DNA from: Brotonthovivens sp045629925
GTDB taxonomy: Bacteria > Bacillota > Clostridia > Lachnospirales > Lachnospiraceae
DNA length: 47,485 nucleotides
NCBI GenBank assembly: GCA_045629925.1
Contig: JAZQSD010000067.1
Span: forward strand, 1 to 47,485
Reading direction: 5' to 3'
The notes under the pieces were generated by a model. That model worked only from the letters and a program-made list of their open reading frames with translations. It did no database searches and was not told the origin of the DNA. The first letter of the stretch is position 1. Every line of letters starts with the position of its first letter. Position numbers and translations under genes: made by a program. This document shows, piece by piece, positions 25,773 through 33,470 of this stretch.

Positions 25773-26693
25773 ATGAATTTAAAAAAGATAGAAATACAAG
25801 ACAGACCGTTGCTTGACAAATATCTTCTGACAAAGGCAGATCGTACATGTGATATGGTATTTCCTAATATTTTTTTGTGGTCCAAGAAATACGGAGTCGG
25901 ATATGAGATTGTAGAAGATTGCCTTGTTTTTGGAGAGGAAAGTCGAAAGACCTTTAATCGCTCTTTTCCCTTTGGAACAGAAGAGAATAAACGCAAAGCT
26001 GTATTGCATTTTATGAGACATGCAATAGAAAATGATGGTAAATGGTTTTTTAACCTAACCACTGAAAGTGATTATGAACTTCTGGAGAAATGGTTTCCGG
26101 GATGCTTTCACATGGAGTACAACAGAGATCGGGCAGATTATGTGTATGAAAGCGAAAAATTGGCATCTTTATCTGGAAAGAAATATCATAAGAAGAAAAA
26201 TCATGTAAATAAATTTAAAAGTCTTTATCCTAATTGGACATACGAAAAAATAACAGATGCTAATGTAGAAGATTGTTTCCAGATGGCTCTGAAATGGCGC
26301 ACTGATAACGGATGCGATACCGATGAAGAGAAAAATGACGAGATGTGCGTTGCAATGAATGCACTTCGTCTAATAAAGGAATTAAATCTTACAGGTGGAC
26401 TGATTCGAGTAGATGGACAAGTGGTTGCTTTTTCCATAGGAGAGCAGTTGCAGGAAGATATGTTCTGTGTTCATATAGAGAAAGCATTGACAGAATATCA
26501 GGGATCTTATCCGATGATCAACCAGCAGTTTGTAATCCATGAATGCATGGATTATAAGTATGTGAACCGAGAGGAAGATACAGGGTTGGAAGGCCTTCGC
26601 AAAGCAAAAGAATCTTATCGGCCCGTGTTTTTGCTGAAAAAAGGATATGCACATCTAGATATGGAAAAGGCGAAAGAGTTTCTTAAAGAATAG
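25773..26693 (+). CDS. DUF2156 (phosphatidylglycerol lysyltransferase C-terminal domain) protein
   Basis: The 306 residues match DUF2156, the double-GNAT-fold catalytic domain of MprF-type lipid aminoacyl transferases, here without a membrane part. Recognisable segments are FPNIFLWSKKYGVGYEI near residue 30, SGKKYHKKKNHVNKF near 132, and LEGLRKAKESYRPVFLLKKG near the C-terminus. Free-standing versions are common in Clostridia and have no firm function; transfer of an acyl or aminoacyl group is the family expectation. It starts 13 bases after the ABC gene and 11 bases before the CobW gene. Confidence 0.88.
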   Translation: MNLKKIEIQDRPLLDKYLLTKADRTCDMVFPNIFLWSKKYGVGYEIVEDCLVFGEESRKTFNRSFPFGTEENKRKAVLHFMRHAIENDGKWFFNLTTESDYELLEKWFPGCFHMEYNRDRADYVYESEKLASLSGKKYHKKKNHVNKFKSLYPNWTYEKITDANVEDCFQMALKWRTDNGCDTDEEKNDEMCVAMNALRLIKELNLTGGLIRVDGQVVAFSIGEQLQEDMFCVHIEKALTEYQGSYPMINQQFVIHECMDYKYVNREEDTGLEGLRKAKESYRPVFLLKKGYAHLDMEKAKEFLKE

Positions 26694-26704
26694 GAGAGAG
26701 TGAG

Positions 26705-27808
26705 ATGACAAAGATTGATATTATTTCCGGATTTCTTGGCGCCGGAAAAACTACTTTTATTAAAAAAATGTTAGAGGAAGTATTTAAGAACGAAAAAGTT
26801 GTTCTTGTTGAGAATGAGTACGGCGAAGTGGGTATTGATGGCGGATTCTTAAAAGATGCTGGCATCGAGATTCGTGAGATTAATTCCGGATGTATTTGTT
26901 GTACATTGGTAGGCGATTTCAGCAGAAGTCTTAACGAAGTAATTGAAACATATCATCCAGACAGAATTATCATTGAGCCATCTGGCGTTGGAAAACTCTC
27001 TGATGTACTTGCCTCTGTTAAAAAAATGGAAGAAACACATGATGTAAAAGTAAATGCGTTAGTGGCTGTGGCAAATGTATTGAAGGCAAGCAAACAGATG
27101 AGAGCTTTTGGTGAGTTCTTTAAAAACCAGATTGAAAATGCTGCGACAATCGTGCTTAGCCGTACACAGAACGCGACTCCAGTACAGCTTGAAAAATGTG
27201 TTAAAGATATTCAGGAAGCAAATCCTAATGCAGTGATTATCACTACTCCATGGGATCAGATTACTGGTCAGCAGATTTTAAACGCTATGGAACAGCAGGA
27301 TGATTTGAAAGCAGCTCTTTTAGAGGAAGCAAAACATCATCATGAACATGATCATCACCATGAACATGAACATGGTGAAGACTGTACATGCGGATGTCAT
27401 GACCATGAACACCACCATGACCATGAACACCACCACGAACATGACCATCATCACGATCATGAACACGGAGAAGATTGCACATGTGGATGTCATGATCATC
27501 ATCATGATCATCATCATGATCATCATGCAGATGAGGTGTTTACAAGCTGGGGTAAAGAGACTCCACGCAAATTCACAAAAGAAGCTATTGAAACTATTTT
27601 GAAAACACTTTGTGATACAGAAGAGTATGGCGTGATCTTGCGTGCAAAGGGAATGGTTCCAGCTGAAGATGGTACATGGATTTATTTTGATATGGTTCCA
27701 GGAGAATACGAGATCCGTCAAGGACAGCCAGATTATACGGGCCGCCTTTGCGTAATCGGAACTGGTGTAGATGAGCATGGATTAGAACATTTATTTGGTC
27801 TTGAATAG
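26705..27808 (+). CDS. CobW/G3E family GTPase with His-rich metal-binding stretch
   Basis: G3E GTPases of the CobW/ZNG1 group insert or deliver metals, often zinc. The 367 residues show Walker A SGFLGAGKTT at 8-17, the metal-binding CICC at residues 63-66, and EPSGVGKL as switch region. Between the GTPase core and the CobW C-terminal domain lies a stretch (about residues 208-276) of His, Glu and Asp with the unit EHGEDCTCGCHD present twice. That would be a high-capacity metal store. The C-terminal domain (about 277-367) includes ILRAKGMVP. It is cotranscribed with a second G3E GTPase 21 bases downstream. No Zur-type operator stands out because the operon promoter is far upstream. Confidence 0.92.
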   Translation: MTKIDIISGFLGAGKTTFIKKMLEEVFKNEKVVLVENEYGEVGIDGGFLKDAGIEIREINSGCICCTLVGDFSRSLNEVIETYHPDRIIIEPSGVGKLSDVLASVKKMEETHDVKVNALVAVANVLKASKQMRAFGEFFKNQIENAATIVLSRTQNATPVQLEKCVKDIQEANPNAVIITTPWDQITGQQILNAMEQQDDLKAALLEEAKHHHEHDHHHEHEHGEDCTCGCHDHEHHHDHEHHHEHDHHHDHEHGEDCTCGCHDHHHDHHHDHHADEVFTSWGKETPRKFTKEAIETILKTLCDTEEYGVILRAKGMVPAEDGTWIYFDMVPGEYEIRQGQPDYTGRLCVIGTGVDEHGLEHLFGLE

Positions 27809-27829
27809 ATATAGAAAAGGAGAGTAGCC

Positions 27830-28774
27830 ATGGAAATACCTGTATATTTATTTACCGGGTTTATGGATAGTGGAAAGACTTCATTGATCATGGAGACTTT
27901 GCTGGAAAATGATTTTGGAGTTGGCAATAGAAATTTGATCATCGCATGTGAAGACGGTGATGTGGAATACGATGAAGAGAGACTTCGCGATATAAAATCA
28001 CTTGTAGTTGGTGTACAGTCTGAGGAAGAGTTTAATGAAAACTTTCTGCAGGAATGTGACACAGAGTTTAAACCAGATCAGGTTTTTATTGAATACAATG
28101 GCACATGGGAAGCTGCTAAAATCTTAGAGATGAAATTGCCAAAAGACTGGGTGATTGTTCAGCAGCTGGCAACAGTGGATGCTTCTACATATGAAGTGTA
28201 CTTAAACAACATGCGTTCAATGATGATGGAGCAGGTGTTTAATGCAGATGTAGTTATTTTTAACAGATGCACAGAAGAGACTCCGAAGGCAAAATTCAGA
28301 AGAACTGTTAAGGCTGTTAACAGAAAAGCGCAGTGTGTATACGAGAGAGAAGATGGATCTATTGACCAGAGTGATCTGGAAGAACTTCCATATGATCTGA
28401 ATCAGGATATTATCCATATTACAGATGAAGACTACGGTATTTTTTATCTGGATGTTCAGGATCATCCAGAAAATTATCAGGGAAAGAAGATTCGCTTTCT
28501 TGCATATGTATATCGTCCAGAAAAACTTGGCAGAAAACCAATGTTTGTTCCAGGTCGTTTTGCAATGACTTGCTGTGAGGATGATATTCAGTTTATCGGT
28601 TTGAAGTGCAAGTATGATAGAGCAAAAGAACTTGGACACAAAACATGGGTGGATCTGACTGCAGAGATTAATGTGGAATTTGCAAAAGAATATAGAGGAA
28701 AAGGTCCTGTATTATATGCGATAGAAGTTAATCCAGCAGAAGCGCCACAGGATGAATTGGTATATTTTAGTTAA
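27830..28774 (+). CDS. G3E GTPase fused to a YcgQ/DUF1980-like C-terminal domain
   Basis: The first 190 residues are a divergent G3E GTPase with Walker A TGFMDSGKTS at 9-18 but without the CxCC motif of its neighbour. From about residue 205 the sequence resembles the C-terminal half of YcgQ (DUF1980/TIGR03943): KKIRFLAYVYRP, then GRFAMTCCEDDIQFIGLKC near 243, then KTWVDLTAEI. In many bacteria YcgQ is a separate membrane-anchored protein beside the permease YcgR and CobW proteins, often linked to zinc shortage. Here the domain is joined directly to a GTPase. It is the last gene of the operon, followed by a terminator. Confidence 0.8.
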   Translation: MEIPVYLFTGFMDSGKTSLIMETLLENDFGVGNRNLIIACEDGDVEYDEERLRDIKSLVVGVQSEEEFNENFLQECDTEFKPDQVFIEYNGTWEAAKILEMKLPKDWVIVQQLATVDASTYEVYLNNMRSMMMEQVFNADVVIFNRCTEETPKAKFRRTVKAVNRKAQCVYEREDGSIDQSDLEELPYDLNQDIIHITDEDYGIFYLDVQDHPENYQGKKIRFLAYVYRPEKLGRKPMFVPGRFAMTCCEDDIQFIGLKCKYDRAKELGHKTWVDLTAEINVEFAKEYRGKGPVLYAIEVNPAEAPQDELVYFS

Positions 28775-28861
28775 TTTTTTGTTGCGAAATAAAAATAATT
28801 ATAAATGACCAGAAAAAAATAAAATAATAATATAATAGTGTATTTTTATTAGTACAATATT

Positions 28862-28907
28862 GCCCCCGAAGAATGTGTGATGAACAGAATTGTCTTCGGG
28901 GGCTTTT
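28862..28907 (+). terminator. Terminator after the G3E GTPase operon
   Basis: GCCCCCGAAGA (28862-28872) pairs perfectly with TCTTCGGGGGC (28893-28903), followed by TTTT. Outer bases GTACAA and TTGTAC also pair. Confidence 0.88.
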
Positions 28908-29035
28908 GTACAAGCTAAGTTTTGTACAAAAGTAACAAAAATAAAACGTTGGAGTGTAAAAAATAAACAAGTAAAAAGAATAAAAAAACAAAATATGTGC
29001 AAAATGGTAATTACCTTTACGGGTTACCAATTGGT
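28904..29035 (+). promoter_or_regulatory. Palindrome cluster upstream of the catabolic operon
   Basis: The 383-base gap 28775-29157 has no gene that I can see. After the terminator it holds TTGTACAA at 28906-28913, the perfect palindrome TTTTGTACAAAA at 28920-28931 (centres 16 bases apart), TGCAAAATG at 28998-29006, and perfect 10-base palindromes GGTAATTACC (29006-29015) and ACCAATTGGT (29026-29035) whose centres are exactly 20 bases apart. All lie upstream of the -35 box at 29060, which suits an activator or a multi-site repressor. The GntR protein at 33874 is the obvious candidate. Confidence 0.5.
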
Positions 29036-29059
29036 TCCTAGATAACAATTTTGTATGTA

Positions 29060-29088
29060 TTGCATAAAAAACAAAAAAACACTATACT
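29060..29088 (+). promoter_or_regulatory. Promoter of the candidate phloroglucinol operon
   Basis: TTGCAT (29060-29065) and TATACT (29083-29088) are 17 bases apart. The leader to the cupin ATG at 29158 is about 63 bases. Confidence 0.75.
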
Positions 29089-29157
29089 AAGACTAACGGA
29101 TTATGCCAAAAACTTTGGAAAATCTAGGTTGTTCGAAAATCGAAAGGAGATAGTATT

Positions 29158-29508
29158 ATGGTAAAAAACACATTTGAAAACGCAACAGTTTATGAAGCAC
29201 CAGGACATCATGGCGTGGTTCTGAGAAGATTCCACGGTAAAGAAGAAACAGGCGCTCAGAAATTCTGGGTTGGTATGTCTCATTTTGAACCACACGGTGG
29301 CGCAGGCTGGGGATATGCTGACAATGCATGCGAAAAAGTATACTACATCTTACAGGGTCAGATGACAGTAAGAGATAGAGAAGGTAACGAATGGAAACTT
29401 AACGTTGGTGATACATTCTCTATGGGACCAAACGAAGAACGTTACTTCGAAAATGAAACAGATTACGCTGCAAGAGTACTCGTAATCATCACATACCCAG
29501 GAGTATAA
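29158..29508 (+). CDS. Small single-domain cupin of the catabolic operon
   Basis: This 116-residue cytoplasmic protein is a single cupin barrel. Segments at the usual motif positions are HFEPHGGAGWGYAD (residues 42-55) with EKVYYILQG (about 60-68), and GDTFSMGPNEERYFEN (about 84-99). Not all standard metal-binding His are present in the first motif, so metal binding is likely but not certain. It is the first gene of the operon, with a strong AAAGGAGAT site, and shares the strongly biased codons of the enzymes downstream. I know of no cupin step in phloroglucinol breakdown; isomerase, tautomerase, hydrolase or effector-binding roles are all possible. Confidence 0.88.
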   Translation: MVKNTFENATVYEAPGHHGVVLRRFHGKEETGAQKFWVGMSHFEPHGGAGWGYADNACEKVYYILQGQMTVRDREGNEWKLNVGDTFSMGPNEERYFENETDYAARVLVIITYPGV

Positions 29509-29594
29509 TTCGAGTTTTTACTTGTTTTAATATTTATGGAATCCGTGCCTAGAACTGCGCGGTATAAGTTTAAAATTTAGGAGGACCAATCATA

Positions 29595-30389
29595 ATGGTT
29601 AATTGTAGAAAAGAATTCGTACAGAACATGTTCTCTGTAGAAGGTAAAGTTGCATTAGTAACAGGTGCTACAGGCGCTTTAGGTAAAGTATTAGCAAAAG
29701 CATATGGTTACGCTGGAGCAAAAGTTATGCTTACAGGTCGTAACGCTGGTAAATTACAGGAATTAATCGATGAATTTACAGCAGAAGGTATTGATTGTGC
29801 ATTCGTAACAGGCGATCCTGCAAAAGTTGAAGACGTACAGGGTATCGTAGCTGCTACAGTAGAAAAATATGGCGAAATCAACATCCTTGCTGTTTGCCAT
29901 GGTTACAACAAACCAGCTAACATCCTTGATCAGTCTGTAGAAGATTGGCAGTACATCATGGATGCTGACTGTAAATCTGTATATATCGTTCTTAAATACG
30001 TTGCTCACCAGATGGTTGAACAGGGTAAAGGCGGTAAAATCGTAGTTGTTACATCCCAGAGATCTAAACGTGGTATGGCTGGTTACACAGGTTACTGTAC
30101 ATCTAAAGGTGGTGCAGACCTTATGGTAGCTTCTATGGCATGTGATTTATCTGCAAAATATGGTATCAACATCAACTCTATCCTTCCAACAGTATTCCGT
30201 AGCGAATTAACAGAATGGATGTTTGATGTTAACTCTGAAGTATACAAAAACTTCTTAAAACGTGAACCAATTGGCCGTCTTGCTGAACCAGAAGATTTCG
30301 TAGGATACTGCTTATTCTTATCCTCTGACGCTTCTAACTTCATTACAGGTTCTGCTTGTGACTGCTCCGGTGGTTACTTAGTTTGCTAA
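29595..30389 (+). CDS. Short-chain dehydrogenase/reductase, probable phloroglucinol reductase
   Basis: This 264-residue classical SDR has the cofactor loop VTGATGALG at 22-30 and catalytic Ser154, Tyr167 and Lys171 (TSQRSKRGMAGYTGYCTSK region). The TGRN after the second strand suits NADPH. Phloroglucinol reductase, which reduces the aromatic ring of phloroglucinol to dihydrophloroglucinol with NADPH, belongs to this family. By sequence alone a 3-oxoacyl reductase would be equally possible; the assignment rests on the three pathway genes that follow. AGGAGG precedes the ATG. The 86-base gap after the cupin gene holds no terminator. Confidence 0.8.
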   Translation: MVNCRKEFVQNMFSVEGKVALVTGATGALGKVLAKAYGYAGAKVMLTGRNAGKLQELIDEFTAEGIDCAFVTGDPAKVEDVQGIVAATVEKYGEINILAVCHGYNKPANILDQSVEDWQYIMDADCKSVYIVLKYVAHQMVEQGKGGKIVVVTSQRSKRGMAGYTGYCTSKGGADLMVASMACDLSAKYGININSILPTVFRSELTEWMFDVNSEVYKNFLKREPIGRLAEPEDFVGYCLFLSSDASNFITGSACDCSGGYLVC

Positions 30390-30416
30390 TTAGTATAGTT
30401 TAAGGAGAAATTAAAA

Positions 30417-31370
30417 ATGGCTAAGTTAACAAAATTCGTAGTTTGCGGTGGCGGTATGATGGGTAGTGCTATTGCTCAGGTTTTAGCAAGTATCGATGGT
30501 GCAGAAGTAACAATTCTTCGTTCTTCTAACCGTGGACCAGACATCCGTGACAAAGTACGTGAAAACCTTCAGCAGTTAGTTGATAAAGGAGTTTTCGAAC
30601 CATCTTACATTGATGAAATCGTATCCAAAATCAACATCGCTTTTGATAAAAATGAAGAATGCGTTAAAAACGCAGAACTCTTTATCGAATGTGTACCAGA
30701 AGTAATGGAAATCAAACAGGACTTATTTGCAGGTCTTGAAGAAGTTGTTTCTGAAAAAGCAATCTTCTTAACAAACACATCTGTAATGAGCCCAACAGAA
30801 ATCGCTTCTAAATGTAAACATAAAGAAAGAGTAGCAGGTGCTCACTTCTGGAATCCAGCTCACTTAATTCCATTAGTAGAAGTTGTTAAAACACCAGATA
30901 CATCTGATGAAGTAATTGACATCGTAATGGAAACATTAACAGAAGCTGGCAAAAAACCAGTTCTTTGTAAGAAAGACGTTCCAGGTTTCATCGCAAACAG
31001 AATGCAGCATGCTTTATGGCGTGAAGCTATCTCTATCGTAGATCAGGGTATCGCTGACGCTAAGACAGTAGATGATGCATGTAAATACAGCTTTGGTTTA
31101 AGACTTCCATACTTACCACCATTAGTAAACTCTGATATGGTTGGTACACAGCTTACATGGAACATCCACAGCTATGTATTAAAACATCTTGCTGACAACC
31201 ATGAACCATCTCCAATCGTTAAAGATATGATTGATGCTGGTGAACTTGGTTTCCGTGCAGAAACAATTGATGGCGTTAAGACAGGTTTCATGCAGTACAC
31301 TGAAGAAGAAATCGCTGAAATTAACGCTGGATTAAACGAATACCTGATCAAGATGGTATACGGCAAATAA
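30417..31370 (+). CDS. 3-hydroxyacyl-CoA dehydrogenase family enzyme, probable 3-hydroxy-5-oxohexanoate dehydrogenase
   Basis: The 317 residues form an N-terminal Rossmann domain with CGGGMMGSAIA (10-20) and a helical C-terminal domain. The catalytic His143 sits in GAHFWNPAHLIPLVEVV, and PGFIANRMQHALWREA begins the second domain. Family members oxidise 3-hydroxy acids or their CoA esters with NAD; carnitine dehydrogenase is a relative acting on a free acid. Between a putative phloroglucinol reductase and a cyclase-family hydrolase, the expected reaction is oxidation of (S)-3-hydroxy-5-oxohexanoate to 3,5-dioxohexanoate (triacetate). It starts 27 bases after the reductase gene. Confidence 0.82.
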   Translation: MAKLTKFVVCGGGMMGSAIAQVLASIDGAEVTILRSSNRGPDIRDKVRENLQQLVDKGVFEPSYIDEIVSKINIAFDKNEECVKNAELFIECVPEVMEIKQDLFAGLEEVVSEKAIFLTNTSVMSPTEIASKCKHKERVAGAHFWNPAHLIPLVEVVKTPDTSDEVIDIVMETLTEAGKKPVLCKKDVPGFIANRMQHALWREAISIVDQGIADAKTVDDACKYSFGLRLPYLPPLVNSDMVGTQLTWNIHSYVLKHLADNHEPSPIVKDMIDAGELGFRAETIDGVKTGFMQYTEEEIAEINAGLNEYLIKMVYGK

Positions 31371-31425
31371 TTTTCACGCTACTAGGTAAGACTATACTAG
31401 ATAGTAGAAAGATTAACTGATAATA

Positions 31426-31456
31426 TGCAGACATGCCGATTAAGGCATGTCTTGCA
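31426..31456 (+). other. Intercistronic hairpin before the cyclase gene
   Basis: AGACATGCC (31429-31437) pairs with GGCATGTCT (31444-31452), extended by TGC/GCA around one bulge; loop 6 bases. No T run follows, so it looks like an mRNA processing or stability element, or a weak attenuator, more than a full terminator. Confidence 0.6.
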
Positions 31457-31502
31457 TCAAATAATAATAATTTAAATATTTATTTTACGGAGGTAAATTA
31501 AA

Positions 31503-32513
31503 ATGGGAAGAGTAGTTGTAGATTTAGCGCATCCATTTAGTGCAGAAATTCCACGTTGGCCATACTTTGACAAACCAGACATCGTAGGTGCTCATTCAAT
31601 GGCAAAAGGTGGCGTTCTTACACAGAGAATTACATGTACAATGCATACAGGTACACACTGTGATGCTCCACGTCACGTTATGGAATATGAATTCGATGGC
31701 AGACGTGCTCGTTACACACATGAAATGCCAGCAGATGCTTATGCAGGACAGGCTATCGTATTCAAAATCGATATCGAACCATGGGGACTTATCACAGATG
31801 AACATCTTGATGCTTGTATGAAAGAATACGGCTTAAAAGATGGTGATCTTGAAGGCAAAATCCTTTGCATCAACTCTGGTATGCATCGTTACTTCGATGA
31901 TTCTAAAGCTTACTACCACTATGCAGCTGGTACAGGTAACAAAGCTGGTAAATGGTTTGTAAAACAGGGCGTTAAATGTGTTGCTATGGACGGACAGGCA
32001 CTTGACCATCCACTTCACACAGCTATGGGTACAAACGGTATGACAAGAATGAACCTTCTTGGCGCTACTGGCAGAACACTTGTAGAAGAATACAAAGAAC
32101 TTTTCGGCGAAGAAGCATATGCTGAATTCGATAAAGAAGAATACATCAGAATTTTCGGTCAGGAAAAATATGATGAAAACTTTGGTAACTTAGAAGCAAT
32201 CGGATGCTGGGGAACATGGGAACCATGTCATAAAGAAATGCTCGGCCACGGTATCGTTGGTGTAGAAAACCTTGGTGGTGACCTTGATCAGATCATTCCA
32301 GGTAGATGGTTTGAATTCCACTGCTACCCAATCAGATGGTACATGGGCGACGGTTCTATGGCTCATCCAGTAGCTTACGTTAACGAAGAAGATATCGACA
32401 AAACAGTTCCAGAAAGAAAATACAAATACTGCGGAACAGGTTATGGCGAAGAAGCAGATTACGGTCTTTCCGGTCTTGATTACATCCAGAGACTTTTCAA
32501 CCGTAACAAATAA
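31503..32513 (+). CDS. Cyclase family metal-dependent hydrolase, probable dihydrophloroglucinol cyclohydrolase
   Basis: This 336-residue enzyme of the cyclase / kynurenine-formamidase-like family (PF04199 type) carries the metal-binding motif HTGTHCDAPRH at 48-58, where His48, His52, Asp54 and His58 are the expected ligands. DGQALDHPLHTAMGTNG (about 159-178) is a second conserved area. Family members hydrolyse cyclic or amide substrates. In this operon the fitting reaction is hydrolytic ring opening of dihydrophloroglucinol to 3-hydroxy-5-oxohexanoate. It is longer than a standard kynurenine formamidase (about 210 residues), which supports a specialised subgroup. ACGGAGGT precedes the ATG, and hairpins flank the gene. 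Confidence 0.82.
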   Translation: MGRVVVDLAHPFSAEIPRWPYFDKPDIVGAHSMAKGGVLTQRITCTMHTGTHCDAPRHVMEYEFDGRRARYTHEMPADAYAGQAIVFKIDIEPWGLITDEHLDACMKEYGLKDGDLEGKILCINSGMHRYFDDSKAYYHYAAGTGNKAGKWFVKQGVKCVAMDGQALDHPLHTAMGTNGMTRMNLLGATGRTLVEEYKELFGEEAYAEFDKEEYIRIFGQEKYDENFGNLEAIGCWGTWEPCHKEMLGHGIVGVENLGGDLDQIIPGRWFEFHCYPIRWYMGDGSMAHPVAYVNEEDIDKTVPERKYKYCGTGYGEEADYGLSGLDYIQRLFNRNK

Positions 32514-32556
32514 TCTGAGTTAAATTGTATAATTAGAACTTAAAAAATTTAAGAAT

Positions 32557-32584
32557 AAGCCCGTTGCATAAATGCGATGGGCTT
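32557..32584 (+). other. Intercistronic hairpin before the BKACE gene
   Basis: AAGCCCGTTGCAT (32557-32569) pairs along its full length with ATGCGATGGGCTT (32572-32584), allowing two G-T pairs, with a two-base loop. Only TTGTTC follows, so termination would be partial at best. Confidence 0.6.
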
Positions 32585-32616
32585 GTTCAAAGATTAAGAA
32601 ATGAGGAAAAATTAAA

Positions 32617-33456
32617 ATGGCAAAGAAAACTATTATCACAGCTGCTGTAACAGGCGCATGGCCAAAAAAAGAAAACAACCCTAACGTACCAATGACACCA
32701 TCAGAAATCGCTGATGACGTATATGCTTGCTGGAAAGCTGGCGCAGCTATCGCTCACCTTCATATGAGAGATGACGAAGGTAAAGGTGTTATGGATCCTG
32801 TTAGATTCAAAGAAACAGTTGATTTAATCCATGAAAGATACCCAGATTGTGATATCATCCTTAACTTAACAACATCTGGTGATATCCACGCTGATGATGA
32901 CCTTCGTGTACAGCACATCAAAGAATTAAAACCAGAAATGGCTTCTTATGACTGTGGTTCTATGAACTGGTTACACAGTGGTTTATTCTTAAATACACCA
33001 AAATTCTTAACAGATTGTGGTTATTTATTCCAGGAAACTGGCACAAAACCAGAAATCGAAGTATTTGATCCAGGTATGATTGGAAATGCTGCTTACTACC
33101 TTAAAAAAGGTGTTTTAAAAGCTCCATTACACTTCCAGTTCTGTATGGGATGTGCTAACGGTATTCCAGGTTCTATGAAGAACTTAGTATTCATGAAAGA
33201 AACTATGGAAGCTCTTTGCCCAGGTTCTACATGGTCTTGCTTCGGTGTTGGCCACTCTGCATTAGAAATGCTTTACGGTGCAGTAGCACTTGGTGGACAT
33301 ATCCGTGTAGGTATGGAAGATAACGTTATGTACGCTAAAGGCGTTCTTGCTGAAAGCAACGCTCAGTTCGTTGAAAGAGCAGCACGTGTTATCCGTGAAT
33401 ATGGTAACGAAGTTGCTACTCCAGACGAAGCTCGTGAAATCCTTGGCATGAAATAA
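32617..33456 (+). CDS. BKACE (DUF849) enzyme, probable triacetate acetoacetate-lyase
   Basis: BKACE enzymes condense a beta-keto acid with acetyl-CoA and cleave it into acetoacetate and a new CoA ester. The 279 residues show the N-terminal ITAAVTGA, the zinc-binding HLHMRDDEG (His47 and His49), NLTTSGD, and the RVGMEDN segment near residue 235 with the conserved Glu. The best studied member is 3-keto-5-aminohexanoate cleavage enzyme. In this operon the likely substrate is triacetate (3,5-dioxohexanoate), giving acetoacetate and acetoacetyl-CoA. Dehydrocarnitine cleavage is the main alternative. The zinc-ribbon gene follows after 14 bases. Confidence 0.85.
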   Translation: MAKKTIITAAVTGAWPKKENNPNVPMTPSEIADDVYACWKAGAAIAHLHMRDDEGKGVMDPVRFKETVDLIHERYPDCDIILNLTTSGDIHADDDLRVQHIKELKPEMASYDCGSMNWLHSGLFLNTPKFLTDCGYLFQETGTKPEIEVFDPGMIGNAAYYLKKGVLKAPLHFQFCMGCANGIPGSMKNLVFMKETMEALCPGSTWSCFGVGHSALEMLYGAVALGGHIRVGMEDNVMYAKGVLAESNAQFVERAARVIREYGNEVATPDEAREILGMK

Positions 33457-33470
33457 TCGGAGGGTGAACC

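Noticed and set aside
27285..27778. Open frames on the minus strand and in another plus frame across the His-rich region of the CobW gene
   Set aside because: They are by-products of repeated CAT/GAC codons; no ribosome binding site and no family-like sequence.
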